64,000 nt of DNA, from positions 4,272,383 to 4,336,382 of the forward strand of contig JYIP02000004.1 of the NCBI GenBank assembly GCA_001051155.2, read 5' to 3'. How positions within the stretch are numbered: position 1 is the first letter of the stretch; each line of letters opens with the position of its first letter. Shown here piece after piece: positions 1 to 10,154 of this stretch. The translations under genes and the position numbers were made by a program. The notes beneath the pieces are model-generated. The model was not told where the DNA came from and ran no database searches. It was given only the letters and a program-made list of their open reading frames with translations. This DNA comes from Chrysoporthe austroafricana (lineage: Eukaryota; Ascomycota; Sordariomycetes; Diaporthales; Cryphonectriaceae).

Positions 1-521
1 TGATGCATAAACGAGAGGCCTTTTGCCGCTTCATTGAGTGTACAAGGTTCTATGAATAGTGCTGCCTGGGAGTCCTTGGGACAGGATGGTGTCGCATTCT
101 GAAAAAGTCTACGGCGAAGGGCCAGGCGTTATAGGCAAGTATCAAAGGTTTATTTTGGGGGCAACGTCTCTCATTTCCAATCTCTCAATCTACATAAGAA
201 AGCCATGATGACCCTGAAAATACTAGTCGTCTGCTGCGTCGTGCGTGCTCCGTCTTTTCCTTCCTACAGTCGGCCCCCCCCGGTCCGGCGTCTTCCGAGC
301 CCGTGTCCAGTGCTGCTTCATCTCCTGTGGCAGGTGGAGAGTCGCCTTCAGCGTCGGCTGAGCTTTCTTTCCTCCCTCTCCTCCGCTATACGTCCCAACT
401 CGTGTTCTTCTGCGCATCTGAAAGCCTCTATCCATATCATATCAAATGGGTAGCTAAGGGAGAATACTGTAATTGATGAATGCACTTTGGTGGTGTCGAG
501 AGATGACAGATAAACAGAAAG

Positions 522-2615
522 TCAAACCAAGACGATCTCAGACCTGGGCAGTGACGAGAAGAAATCTGCGAAGCGTCTCTTCGCATCATCAAAGTAATCA
601 TCAGAGCCCCATTGACCCCTTTTAAACTGTTCCATCTGTACAAGGTCCTGGAGCCGAGCAAATCCTATCCTCTCATAGTGCGGTGGAGTCTCAGGTTTAG
701 GCTTGTTGAGCAACACGAGACAGTGACAAGACGACCAGCAGCTCAGTTCGACGACTGTGAGCGGCAGCAGGAACACGCTGCTTTCTTGTGGGATGTGCTC
801 AGGGCCGGGCGCGTCATACTCGTAGTCTGGCTGAAACCACTCCAAATAAGTCTGACCTCCAAGTAGAACCCCCCTTCTATCGTCCGTAAAGAACGGGTCG
901 GACAGGTCGGCCAGGGTGCTCCTGATCAGTGGGCCCGTGAGCACAATCTGAGCCGTCTTGTAGGGTCCCAGTGTTGCGGGACCGTCGGCCTCACAGTTGA
1001 CTAATACAATCTCAACAGCACCAAGAGCACCATCTGGCTGCAGATTCCGGTTCTTCCACAAGACTCGTGCGTCGACAGAGGCCCAGGACCACGAAGGTAT
1101 CGTCGGTGATGCAACCCGTCTCCCCTTGTATGAACCTCCGGGGTCAGCCGATGTGTCAGCACGGAACCACTGGAGATCCTGCAGGAGGGTGTTCTTCCAC
1201 AGCCCCGCGAGATATCTGTCTCCTGGATCCCGCAGCTTCATCGCCTGGCCTGCGAGGGCCGCCAGGGCCGGGAGCCTGTCGCTCTGATACGTGAGCTGGA
1301 GAGCTGAGTAGTTATGAACAAGCCCATACCATCCCTCTGTGGTGGCAGGGACCATACGGGGGCCGGCATCCCAGACATCTCTCTCACCCCTCGTTGTGCG
1401 GTACCCGCTGTCCACCTGACAGGTGAGCTGCCGGCACTGCCAGACCACCTCGTTCTGGCAGAACTGCAGGACACGCCGCGAGAGGCGCATCTCCTGGTAT
1501 ACCCACCCGCGGGAGAGCAGAGGGAGCTCTCGCCAGTTTGACCTGACGAGCCTGGACGGGAAGACGAAACTGTGATGCGGTCGAATGTGGACGCTGCTCC
1601 CCCCGGGGACGAGGGTCGAGCGCGGGACTTGAGCCGTGGCAGTTGAATAACAGCCTCCGTTCCCGTCATGTGATTTTGTGGCCGCGATTGTGAACTTTGC
1701 GTTTTGGTAAATGTACCCCATCTTGACCGATTCCTCTTTCCAGTCCTGGACGGAGTCTTGAACAATACAGAGGGAGTCGATCCAGATATAGTCGGTGCCT
1801 AATCTGCGGCATATGTCCACTGCGTCCTGGAAAGTTGTGCTCAGTTCATTGTATGGGATGCCTTCTCGAAAGCGAGCAATGGTATCCCTTGTAGTTATAA
1901 TGGGCCTCTTGTCCGGCGGGCCCCAGCAGTGGCTCAAACAAGCGTATCCGTGTGGCTTGATATGCTCGCGCAGGACAACGAGGTCGTCTCTTATGTCGAG
2001 AATTCTTCGCGGCCATATCTGGTGACAGCGACGCTGGCTCTGGGCTCCCCCGGTGCAATCCTCATGAGCCCTGCATTCAGCAAACAGCTCCTGGATCCGC
2101 CTGAACATCTCCTCTGACGAGGTATCTCCTGTCAACTCTGACCCGCGTTGGATCTTATTACGAATCCAGTCATCCGTCTCATGATCTGGTGCAGGTTACT
2201 CAGTGAACCGGGCTGTAGGGTTTAATACATGTTTGAACGAACGGAGGACGACATGCATGCCTTGTAAGTTTTAGATGTAGATAGATCCCGGGACAGGCCA
2301 CTTACCAGCTAGGCGGAAAAGGTCATACATTCCGCCTTCCTCTAGGCCATCGACTCTATAAGAGAGGGCATGAATAAAGTCGAAGCCGTTGGACCGCTTG
2401 AGATGGAACCGAACAGCCTCACAGCCCTCCGGCAGGTTGCACTGAGCCGCTCTGGTCAAGAAGAGACAGAGTCCGCAGCCGCTTCTGCCGCTTTGGACCA
2501 GCTCCTCCACCGAGACGCCCTCGTGAGCAGCCAGCCGGCACGAGACAGGGAGCTGTTCGCCTGGAGAGCTCAGCCCACAAGACCTGCACACGGAGCTGGT
2601 GGCTTCCCGTCCCAT
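522..2615 (-). CDS. HET-domain (heterokaryon incompatibility) protein
   Basis: Two exons, 2306-2615 and 522-2185, give about 657 aa. The 120-bp intron (donor GTAAGT, acceptor ACCAG) joins phase 1 to phase 2 and reads ...FRLA-DHETDDWIR. The start is the ATG at 2615; the frame is open to a GTG at 2714, which I consider untranslated. The HET domain begins near residue 184 with YACLSHCWG. It continues through the dense DYIWIDSLCIVQD block near residue 235 and MGYIYQNAKFTIAAT, the three classic HET sub-motifs. The N-terminal region has the CRSCGL and SGCGLC cysteines usual upstream of HET. HET domains trigger cell death in vegetative incompatibility or NLR-like defence. Which of these this protein does cannot be told from sequence. 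No NACHT or STAND region is attached, so it is the common stand-alone HET type. A decayed HET-like fragment lies 2.4 kb away on the other strand. Confidence 0.88.
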
Positions 2616-3402
2616 GATGCGAGAGCTACAAGGTCTGTGTGGCCGATAGAACGTCTTGTTCAAGATGCCTCTTACAGGGGAAACAGCCGAGGACGTCAGA
2701 AGTCTGTTAACCACAAGGAGGCCAGAGGCAGGTGCCAGTCAGCAACGAGCGGGCTAGTGACCTATCAATCAATTAGCGCCCCAATAGGATGCCATTTTCT
2801 GATCCCTTAGGGTTACGGTGATGTGGAGGCCACTGCTAGGGCGTTTTCTATATATCTGAACAGGACATTTGCTCTTCAGCTTGGCCGAAGTTTTTTTTTT
2901 GCATGTTGGTGTTGTGTTCCAGGAGGAGCTAGTATCCTCGGGGGAGTCGGGATGCTGTGGGGTCCATCCCACCCCCCCGTTTCTCACCGGGCCACCCCCT
3001 CCTTTTTTTTCCTGGGGAGTCCCCCGCGGCTGTCTCTGTTGGATTATATTTTCAGGTCTCTTCAATGTTGTTTTATGTGGGCGCTCTCAGGCCCCTCAGG
3101 CCTCCTCGCGAGGCCGTTGGAGTGGGCCGGGGGTAGCTGTAGCCAAGATAGGTGTAGACATGAACAGGCCATGCATATATACGCCATCCTCTCTGCCGAC
3201 AACGCCGCCGCCACGCACCTCCTGCAGGCCACGGTCCCCATGCAGTCCAGCTAGCTACTGGGCAAACAGTGCACCTGAAGCCACAGTGTATATAAATATG
3301 GTGTGGGCTAGCTAGCTAGCCTTGCAATACCGTGCCTTTTGGCCGAGTGGTCCAGTGTGCATCAGAGCCTTAAACAATATTCAAAAGGAATAGATCAGAA
3401 AT
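2616..3402. other. Intergenic region without recognised gene
   Basis: Upstream of the HET gene. It holds homopolymer runs (T9, C-rich tracts) near 2890-3010 and no reading frame with recognisable domains. Short frames overlap on both strands, which suggests they are fortuitous. Confidence 0.5.
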
Positions 3403-3601
3403 GGACTACCAGAACGAGAAGCGGGAAATAGAAACCCACTCTCTTAATCATAACAAGTTCTTGAAAACAGAAACAAAATCAATAGCGAGTTTTGAGAAGT
3501 TATCACAATCTTTACCATGAGTGGAGTGGTCTTGAACTAAGGCTTTGGGAGAGAATTTTCTATTTCCCATTTCTCGTTTTGTTCCAATATGGTGGTAGTC
3601 C
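3403..3601. repeat. MITE-like inverted-repeat element, about 200 bp
   Basis: The left arm (about 3403-3442) and right arm (about 3547-3601) are imperfect inverted copies. Both begin GGACTACCA at the outer edge and share the blocks AACGAGAA and GGGAAATAGAAA. The right arm carries an extra 14-15 nt after the first nine bases. The internal segment is about 100 bp and has no coding potential. The right end merges into a 20-nt near-palindrome at 3600-3619 (9-bp stem), 9 bp from the tRNA-Ala 3' end. Target-site duplications are not obvious. Confidence 0.55.
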
Positions 3602-3628
3602 GTTTTCCGGGGAAAACGGCCAAAAAAT

Positions 3629-3718
3629 TGGACACACTGGGAATCGAACCCAGGACCACTCCCAACCAGAAGCGACCGGAGTTGCTAAGGGAGTATTATA
3701 CCACTAAACCATGCGCCC
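3629..3718 (-). tRNA. tRNA-Ala (AGC) with an 18-nt intron
   Basis: A full cloverleaf can be drawn. The acceptor stem is GGGCGCA/TGTGTCC with discriminator A and contains G3-U70, the alanine identity pair. The anticodon stem is CTCCC/GGGAG, the loop starts TT-AGC-A, and the T arm is CTGGG-TTCGATT-CCCAG. An 18-nt intron sits one base 3' of the anticodon, the standard position for nuclear tRNA introns. The mature tRNA would be 72 nt before CCA addition. A T6 run at 3623-3628 on the transcribed strand is the Pol III terminator. The D stem is weak, with three pairs including a G-U. Confidence 0.85.
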
Positions 3719-3888
3719 AGGATGGGAAACCGTTGAGCAGATGCTACTCATATCTCAGCGACAGCATGCGGGTCGGGATCGGTGGGGTCGCAGCCCCGCG
3801 CCGCCGTACTAGAAATCGGCTTCCTAGCTAGGAAGCAATCCCGTAAATATTTCTGAGCCACTCGCATTTATACAAATATATGTGCACA

Positions 3889-3905
3889 TATATATATATA
3901 TATAT
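3889..3905. repeat. (TA)n microsatellite
   Basis: Uninterrupted TA dinucleotide run of about eight to nine units, between the tRNA-Ala gene and the tRNA-Ser gene. Confidence 0.9.
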
Positions 3906-4551
3906 GTTTCGAGATATCGAGTCCGCCTTCGCCTTCGCCCGGCTCTGCAAGCCCCACAGCCACCAAGGTTTGTCGGTTCTCGAGACGGATTCCCTTTAAG
4001 ATGCCCTTGTCGTATATACTCCACTCCGGTGTCCTTTGCTCTGTAAAGAGGGGGGGAAGGGAAAAAAGGAATGGCATAATTTTGTACTGCGCATGCGGGC
4101 AGGCACCATTCTTCCACATTGGTCGATCCAGCTGCTTCTTCATGAGATCCACCGGGCCGAGGCAAAATCTTTGGCTACTACTTTGATCCGTACAATGGGG
4201 AGACACATCAGATGGACACACACTGGAAAGTCAATGTCCGACAGCCTAGCACCTGGGAACCGTTCTAGGCGCTCGACGATCGACGGACCCAGGTGGAGCT
4301 ATGCAGAGGACGGGAGAGCAATACGAGCAGTGAGGCGTTCTCGCCACCCGATCCCAACTCGCAGCATTCACGACCTCTACTTATAACACGATATTATTAG
4401 GGGTCTTATTTGGGCCCGCGCATGAGTGCATATGGTCAGCATCGATTTTCCACCCAAGTCGAGCCGAATCCTAAATGTGAGCAGGGTTCACCACACTACC
4501 ATAACCCTGACGACATAAGCTATCAAGTCTAGCCTCGAACACAGTGACACA

Positions 4552-4633
4552 GGCGCGGTGGCGGAGTGGTCTAACGCGATAGACTAGAAATCTATTCTCT
4601 TCGGAGGCGTCTGTTCGAATCAGGCCCGCGTCG
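4552..4633 (+). tRNA. tRNA-Ser (AGA)
   Basis: 82-nt class II tRNA without intron. The acceptor is GGCGCGG/CCGCGTC with discriminator G, as in serine tRNAs. The D arm carries the A box (TGGCGGAGTGGTC). The anticodon loop is CTAGAAA with anticodon AGA, followed by a long variable arm (CTCTTCGGAGG). The T arm is GTCTG-TTCGAAT-CAGGC with an intact B box. A copy of its 3' half lies near 8480. Confidence 0.9.
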
Positions 4634-4648
4634 TTTTTGTTTTTTTTT
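4634..4648 (+). terminator. Pol III terminator of tRNA-Ser
   Basis: T5-G-T9 run directly after the discriminator base; oligo(T) on the non-template strand is the RNA polymerase III stop signal. Confidence 0.85.
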
Positions 4649-4779
4649 CGTTTCCTTTTTCTTCTTGTTGCCTTCGCTTGTTGTTGTTCTTCTAACCTTA
4701 GCACGCTTGAGTTGTAAGAGCCTTTAATCGTGCTCTGATATCCATCCTTTCGCGAAATAGCGCCCAAGTTCTAGCCTAA

Positions 4780-4995
4780 CAGCTACTCAGTCTAACATAA
4801 CCTATAAATCAATTATAAATTACTAATATTAATAAAAAAAAATAAATTCAACTATTTCTGCTTACTATTACCCAAACTTTCAATAATCTTTCTACCTGTA
4901 TTAGCTATATTATGCAACAGTGGTTTTCCGTAGCTTTCATTTATAGATATGTTATGCTAGCCTTAGCAATGACTAATTACGCTTTTATATCTTGA
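4780..4995. other. AT-rich degenerate segment
   Basis: Base composition changes sharply from the GC-rich surroundings to strongly AT-rich DNA, with TTAATA/ATAAAT strings and an A9 run. No frame is open. This looks like transposon DNA eroded by repeat-induced point mutation (RIP). The original element is not recognisable. Confidence 0.5.
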
Positions 4996-5060
4996 AAATG
5001 GCTAATGGGGCTAGGGCAGCGGCGCAGACGACGCCGTAACGGCCTCCATAGGGAAACCAG

Positions 5061-5369
5061 GTGTGGCGGACGCTGATTACAGACCGCGACGCTGAGGGCA
5101 AGGTGCTGCCGACCTGGTACCGGCGCGTATGCATGCGCTATTTCGAGATGGCCGACATGTTCAATAACGGCGACCGCAATATCGGCCAGCTGATGCAGCA
5201 GGGCCTAGAGATGCAATATATCTACCTGGGCTATAATCTGCAGCGTCATGTAGAACTAGCGCCTCTCTCGTGCGCATATGCATGGGGAGGAGTTTGAGGC
5301 GAAAGAGGCGCCTTTCCTGGCGTTCGGCTTTCACTCGTTTACATCGTGGTCACAAGATATACCAAGATT
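5061..5369 (+). pseudogene. Relic of the C-terminal region of a HET-type protein
   Basis: The frame starting at 5061 reads WRTLITDRD, then WYRRVCMRYFEMADMFN, then IYLGYNLQRHVELAP, and then leaves the conserved pattern. From about 5262 a different frame resumes it as SRAHMHGEEFEAKEAPFLAF and continues to a stop at about 5369. The R-YFEMA / QRHVE / FEAKE string resembles the C-terminal half of fungal HET proteins as I remember them, so this is inferred without a search. At least one frameshift separates the pieces, and no N-terminal HET domain is found upstream. This looks like a broken gene end. Confidence 0.5.
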
Positions 5370-5570
5370 GGAGTGATCTGCCTTTTCCCTCTACACGAAA
5401 TTTCGGCATTGAAGATCCTCAGTCCCTCTCCAAGCCCTCCACGCAACCCTTCCAACCTTCTTCTGATGTCTTTCTGTAGCTGATTGGGCTTGCTAGGGTT
5501 CAGATGACCAGACAGGACAGGACGGGCAGGCCTAGGCCATGATAAACATCGTCATCATCTATGCGCCGGG

Positions 5571-6795
5571 TCAGAAACCCAGGTGCCCTAGCAGCTTCAC
5601 GAGCTCCGCCTCGCCCCGTTTCCTGAAGTAAGCGGCGGCGCCCTCGGCCTGCATAGCGAGGAAGTCGGGGTTGCTAACGTGCCAGGGCAGCACGGCGCGG
5701 AGGACAGCGTCGACATTGGCGACCCCCTCAATGCCCGCGATAGTGCTTGGGCGCCTGACCTGCCGGGCCGCCAGCTCGTCCTCCCACGCGCAGGCCACGT
5801 CCCACTGGAAGGCCTCGCTGTTGGCTGGGAGGGGCGAGGGGAAGGCGCCCGTCAGCTTGGACCTCCGCATGGCCGTGTCAGCGCCGCTGTCGTCGCCTGA
5901 CCAACCCCGGAGCTGGCCGCCCGCGCCGTCGAAGGAGCGTAGGAACTCATAGCACGGGTGCAGGACGCTGGCGAAGTCGTAGTCAAGGAGGGCGGTGATA
6001 CGGCCCGACGAGGGGTCAAAGAGGAGGTTGTTGGTGGCTGCGACCACCCCAGAGGTGGTGGTGTCAGCGCATGGATCAATCAATAGGCGAGGGAGGAGGG
6101 TATGGCTGTTTACTGAAGTCTGCATGCACAACTGTCCTGTCAGCCTTGGAGGTGAGAGGGGCGAGCAGTGCTGGCAGTCCCCTCTCGACAAAGGCCTCGT
6201 CGACGGGGGCGCCGGGCATACGCTCCTGGAGGATCCAGCCCTGGGCAGACGCGGCGCTAGCCCAGGCGTAGACGCGAGGGACCACGGCTGGCTTGATGTG
6301 GAAAAGGGCGGCGGAGGCGAGGCTGACGATGGCGACCTCGTTTTCGACCCGCGTGACGCGGTGCATGCCCTCAGCATCCTGGTTGCTGAGCCGCAGGATG
6401 AAGTCGCTGGTGCCCTTTGGGATGGGTGCGCAGCCTGGCTGCTGCTGTTTGTCCTGGCCCTTAAGAGGAGATGGGAGCGCGATGTGGTAGACAAAATTGT
6501 TGTACTTGAAAGGGCAGTCTGGTTCATATTGGACCGGGGTCACGGTGGCCTGCTCGAGCTCCTGTTTTATTTTTCAAAGGGAAAACCCCAAGCGAGCATT
6601 AGCAAAATAATAGTAAGAGGCATAGCCATTCAAGAGGAAGGGGAAGTGGTGAGTGTGAATGGATATCCAGAGGGGGGGAGGGGGTTGCCTAACCTGGTCT
6701 GACAAGCCCAGCTGCTCCCCAAGGATCCGCTGCTGGATAAAGTCCAGGCGTTCCTGGTAGTTGGTGTGGTTGTGATTATACGAGACAGTTGCCAT
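5571..6795 (-). CDS. APH-family (aminoglycoside phosphotransferase/choline-kinase fold) protein
   Basis: Three exons (6694-6795, 6114-6561, 5571-6037) encode 338 aa. The 132-bp intron has a weak GTTAGG donor; the 76-bp intron is GTAAAC...CGCAG. Splicing the second intron restores the kinase catalytic loop VVHADF-TTNNLLFD (His180, Asp182, Asn186/187), followed by the Mg-binding segment ALLDYDFA (about 199-206). The N-terminal YEPDCPFKYNNFVYHI block is typical of fungal members. Members of this fold phosphorylate small molecules or are of unknown substrate. In fungi the family is large and mostly uncharacterised, so antibiotic resistance should not be assumed. The lobe between the ATP-binding region and catalytic loop is rather short (338 aa against about 350-450). 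Start is the ATG at 6795. Confidence 0.8.
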
Positions 6796-7059
6796 CTGAT
6801 CCTTAAGCTTGACTATGTTGGGTGTGTGGGTGAGGTGAGGAGGTGGGTAGGGAGAGAGACAACGCTGCCCTTTTGTTTTGTTTATCAACAGGCCTCTGGT
6901 GGAGGCGTTGGTCGGGTGCTGTGGGAGCAGAATAGCGTGAGCAAGTGAGCCAACAATGACATCAATCTTTCCTGAATATCAAGGTGATCCTGATCTAACT
7001 ACCCTATGGTTTAGATTCAGATTGCAGCCACAGGGAAATTCTTGGTTTTCATTGAAATA

Positions 7060-7227
7060 TTACTCACTACTTTTCCCTGATGGCATGTGCTGTGGCCGCG
7101 GCCGCTTGAGCTCCATAGAATATGAATACGGCGTGGGAGAGCATGCGTTGGTGCTCATGGAGAAGGAGGACAATGATGCCTTGAGCGTGTCGTCATTCTC
7201 GGGCATGCATTTTCGGGGCACCGCCAT
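7060..7227 (-). CDS. Possible small or partial gene, 55 codons
   Basis: The ATG at 7227 opens a frame reading MAVPRKCMPENDD and ending at 7060. Its serine-rich composition looks like the N-terminus of a fungal protein rather than random sequence. The last codons contain AGTAGTGAG, so a donor site could extend it, but no credible second exon is seen. It may be a gene fragment or chance. Confidence 0.2.
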   Translation of the reverse strand: MAVPRKCMPENDDTLKASLSSFSMSTNACSPTPYSYSMELKRPRPQHMPSGKSSE

Positions 7228-7904
7228 CGCCGTCGCCGACAGCTAGTTGCATGTATTGGTTCTGAACGCAGGGAGGGAATGGGGCGATAGTTGAGTCTCA
7301 AAAATACCCGCTCATGTCTCGCCTTCAAGGCTATTGTCAGCTGGTATTATCTGGGGCCGTATTCGTGGATGTTGAGAGGATTACTACTAGCATCGATCGC
7401 TAAGGGTCAGCACTCATATACTGCCAGCCCAGACGATAATGCATCATCACATGGACTTGCGACGCTCAAGACTCAAGCAGGCTTTACTCTAGTCTCGTAA
7501 AGGTTGACAAAAGAAAATACACTTCACAAAAGTAACAGCACAAGGCCCACCTCTGTGAATGCAGACAGTACAAGTGGAACATATATGCACCGCACACAAA
7601 ACCTCTTCGAAGCTAACCAGGGCAATCCTCGCACAAAGGTTGTGGCCCACGGTCATTTTGTGTGTTGAGCCTCCCAATGAGACTTGATGATCCAAATATA
7701 GTGTGCACTTCCAAAGCTGTGCTCCTCACATCAAACTGGATTTCGTATGTGATGAGCGAGTGAGGCTTTCCATATCGATCGGCATCTGGTGAAGACACTA
7801 GACCAGCCATCGCTTTACAGGCTACAGCAGGTTCGAAAGAGATGACTCTCGTGATCTAATCGCGAACCAAGCGAAGACGGCGGCATCCCATATTGCAACT
7901 CATT

Positions 7905-8100
7905 TGGAGGTAATTTTCTATATCGACGATATCATAGTGAAATAATTAATGCTTTATAGTAGAAATTCTACAAGTACTTATAATTCTCAGACTTAAGGAA
8001 TAGTAAAGTGCTCCATTATATACAGAGTTCCTAAGAGCTCGCAGCAAAATTAAAATAAAAATAAGCTATAATAGAGAAATTATCTGAATCTAGTTCCAGT
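7905..8100 (+). mobile_element. Decayed retroelement fragment (YIDD reverse-transcriptase-like motif)
   Basis: From 7910 one frame reads VIFYIDDIIVK and then stops. F/Y-x-DD is the active-site signature of reverse transcriptases, and YIDDI(I/L) is common in Ty3/Gypsy elements. The following 150 bases are AT-rich and closed in every frame, as expected after RIP. The motif is only 11 residues long, so chance is possible. Confidence 0.35.
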
Positions 8101-8479
8101 GCTTCTACACGAAGGTCCAGTGCCTCAGGCATAACTATACCGAATTTCTGAAAAGAGGTGAACTGCGTAAATCTCAGTTCATCATTCCAGCTTCCTCAGA
8201 ATGTAGGAGCAGCATGAGATATATTGGACCATGGTGATATTCGCAAACTGCCCCATTCGTCCATGAACATCTTTCCTGCTCCCACTTTCCGCTTCCTATG
8301 TTCCCTTTTTACGCTACACAAGTTTCCTAGTCCATGGCTGCTGCTTTATCAACTCGGGATTCGTGGAGCTGACTTCCCGTATCCTGTGTCCCGTTTCCCG
8401 TTTCTCGTTCCACATCTTTCATGAGGATGAGTCGAATTAGAATCTTTCCTATCTTTGAAAAGTTCGATTCGAACTATAA

Positions 8480-8518
8480 TCTCTTCGGAGGCGTCTGTTC
8501 GAATTAGGCCCGTGTCGA
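8480..8518 (+). pseudogene. tRNA-Ser 3'-half relic
   Basis: 39 bases match the variable arm, T arm and acceptor strand of the tRNA-Ser(AGA) at 4552-4633. The only differences are two C-to-T changes, one in the T stem (CAGGC to TAGGC) and one in the acceptor (CCGCG to CCGTG). The 5' half is missing, and the bases just before are only loosely similar. It cannot fold as a tRNA. Confidence 0.75.
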
Positions 8519-10154
8519 ACGGTGGGATTCACCATTTTGGTCATATTTTTCCCCCCTCACCCTCCCTGCCCGTGGGGCCCAGTGGCATGCGGAGTGGGGA
8601 CCCCCCCAGAGCCGTGGCACAACTCGGCAACCCCGTTAGCATAAGTTTCTTTTTGAGATGCATTGCTCGCCCAAATCCTCCCTCCTCTCAAGTAGGAAAG
8701 GACCTCGCGGGCGGCGCGTCAGGCGCGTGTGCGGGCAGGAGAAGAGGTCGAAACCCCCTTTCTCGGGCCGTACCTTGCGACCGTGAGGCTCTTCGCCCGA
8801 CACACGGTGTGATTGGGCAGCTTCGCATCGGCCTCGAGGCTCAGCCGGCGGGCGCTCCCACCCACGACAGGCATCCATCCAGCCAGCCCTCTGCCTGATC
8901 GACATCGCGATAGATAAGCACCTATTTCCTGCAGAGCGCCGCATCGCTTAGGCGCTTCCCCCAATTCCTGCCCAGATGCAACGGCCGGCTCTCGCGCGAG
9001 GCGATGTCACCCTGGGCCGGGGGAGAACTCCAGTCCCCCACGCCGCGGTGAGCGGGCTGCTCACTGCGCAGGGCTGACGGCAGATCAATCTCAGTACTGG
9101 GCACTGCTCGGTACGGGCGGGGGGGGTCGCGGCCGCCAGGATCTCGTACTGTACGCGTCTGCTCCCGACGCCCGGGGGGGGGCGCCGGCCGCCTCGCCCG
9201 CTGGCGGTTACGAACACGGGGGGAGCGAGCGGGCGTGTTGGGCGGGCTCGATCTGCTGATTCTCACCGCGCTTTGCTGCTTTGCCTCCTCGCAACAATCT
9301 TACTGCCTTGCTTGGTTGGGGGTATACCGCTCCTGCTAAAATCCATCTTTTTTGGGGCTATTTATCTGGGTACGTCGTCGCGCACGGGTGTTCGTACGAT
9401 ATATGCTTTGTATAGATATAAGAGGACCCTAGATACGAGATGTGGACATATCCACTTTGTCGATCGTTGCGAGTCAGTGAGGACCCTATGATGCAAGAAA
9501 GTTTTCCCCAGTTCTGGGGTCTTCCTCGTGCTCGATTTGCCGTTTCAAGGTATGTTTCAAGGTTTTTGATAGGAAATACTCATACTTTTTAGGGAAAAAA
9601 CTTTCTTTTTTGGGGGGGCTGGGAGTTCACGATGAGAACAAGGCGAAAGAGTTGGTGCAGTGTTCAAGATCTTCAGATTATTGCATCTGATACACTATCT
9701 ACCCTGCCATGCCCTACCCAAGCCCCAGGGCCGTCTAGACCTCACTCATATCTAGTTTCCTCTCCTTCCATCCGCCCAGCCGACCAAGCCGCTCGCGCCA
9801 GGCATTATCTATACACCGTTATAGAGACCGTTTACCAGTTCGTCGCACATCGTCTAGACAGAAAAGGGAAAAAAAAAAGAAAAAAATAGAGGTCGGGGTA
9901 TAAGCGAGATAGAAACAGGGAAGATCTGATGATGTGCATGATACACAGATGCAAGTACAGTATGAAGCCGCACTGGGCTGCCCACAATTAATCAAACTTT
10001 CAAATCGCCCACTCCATGCTATGCCATATGGTTTTGAGAACGAATGAGACCGAGAGACCGTCGTAGTAAAAACAAAATAGATGTCATGTAAAGAGAGATT
10101 GGTGGTACAGGTTGGTGGTGTACAGGGGTTGATTGGTCTGCATGCCGGGCATGC
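8519..10154. other. Intergenic region without recognised gene
   Basis: A GC-rich block (about 8700-9260, many CGG/GCC tracts) is followed by moderately AT-rich DNA with A/T homopolymers. Small overlapping frames occur on both strands. None shows domain-like composition or splice-supported extension. Confidence 0.45.

Noticed and set aside
3335..3375. TGGCCGAGTGGTCC string resembling a Ser/Leu tRNA A box and D arm
   Set aside because: No matching anticodon arm, T arm or acceptor stem follows; at best a fragment, more likely chance or an SINE-like box A.
5571..6795. Reading the APH-family gene as an antibiotic resistance gene
   Set aside because: Fungal APH-fold proteins are a broad kinase family with unknown substrates; no specific resistance-enzyme signature is seen.
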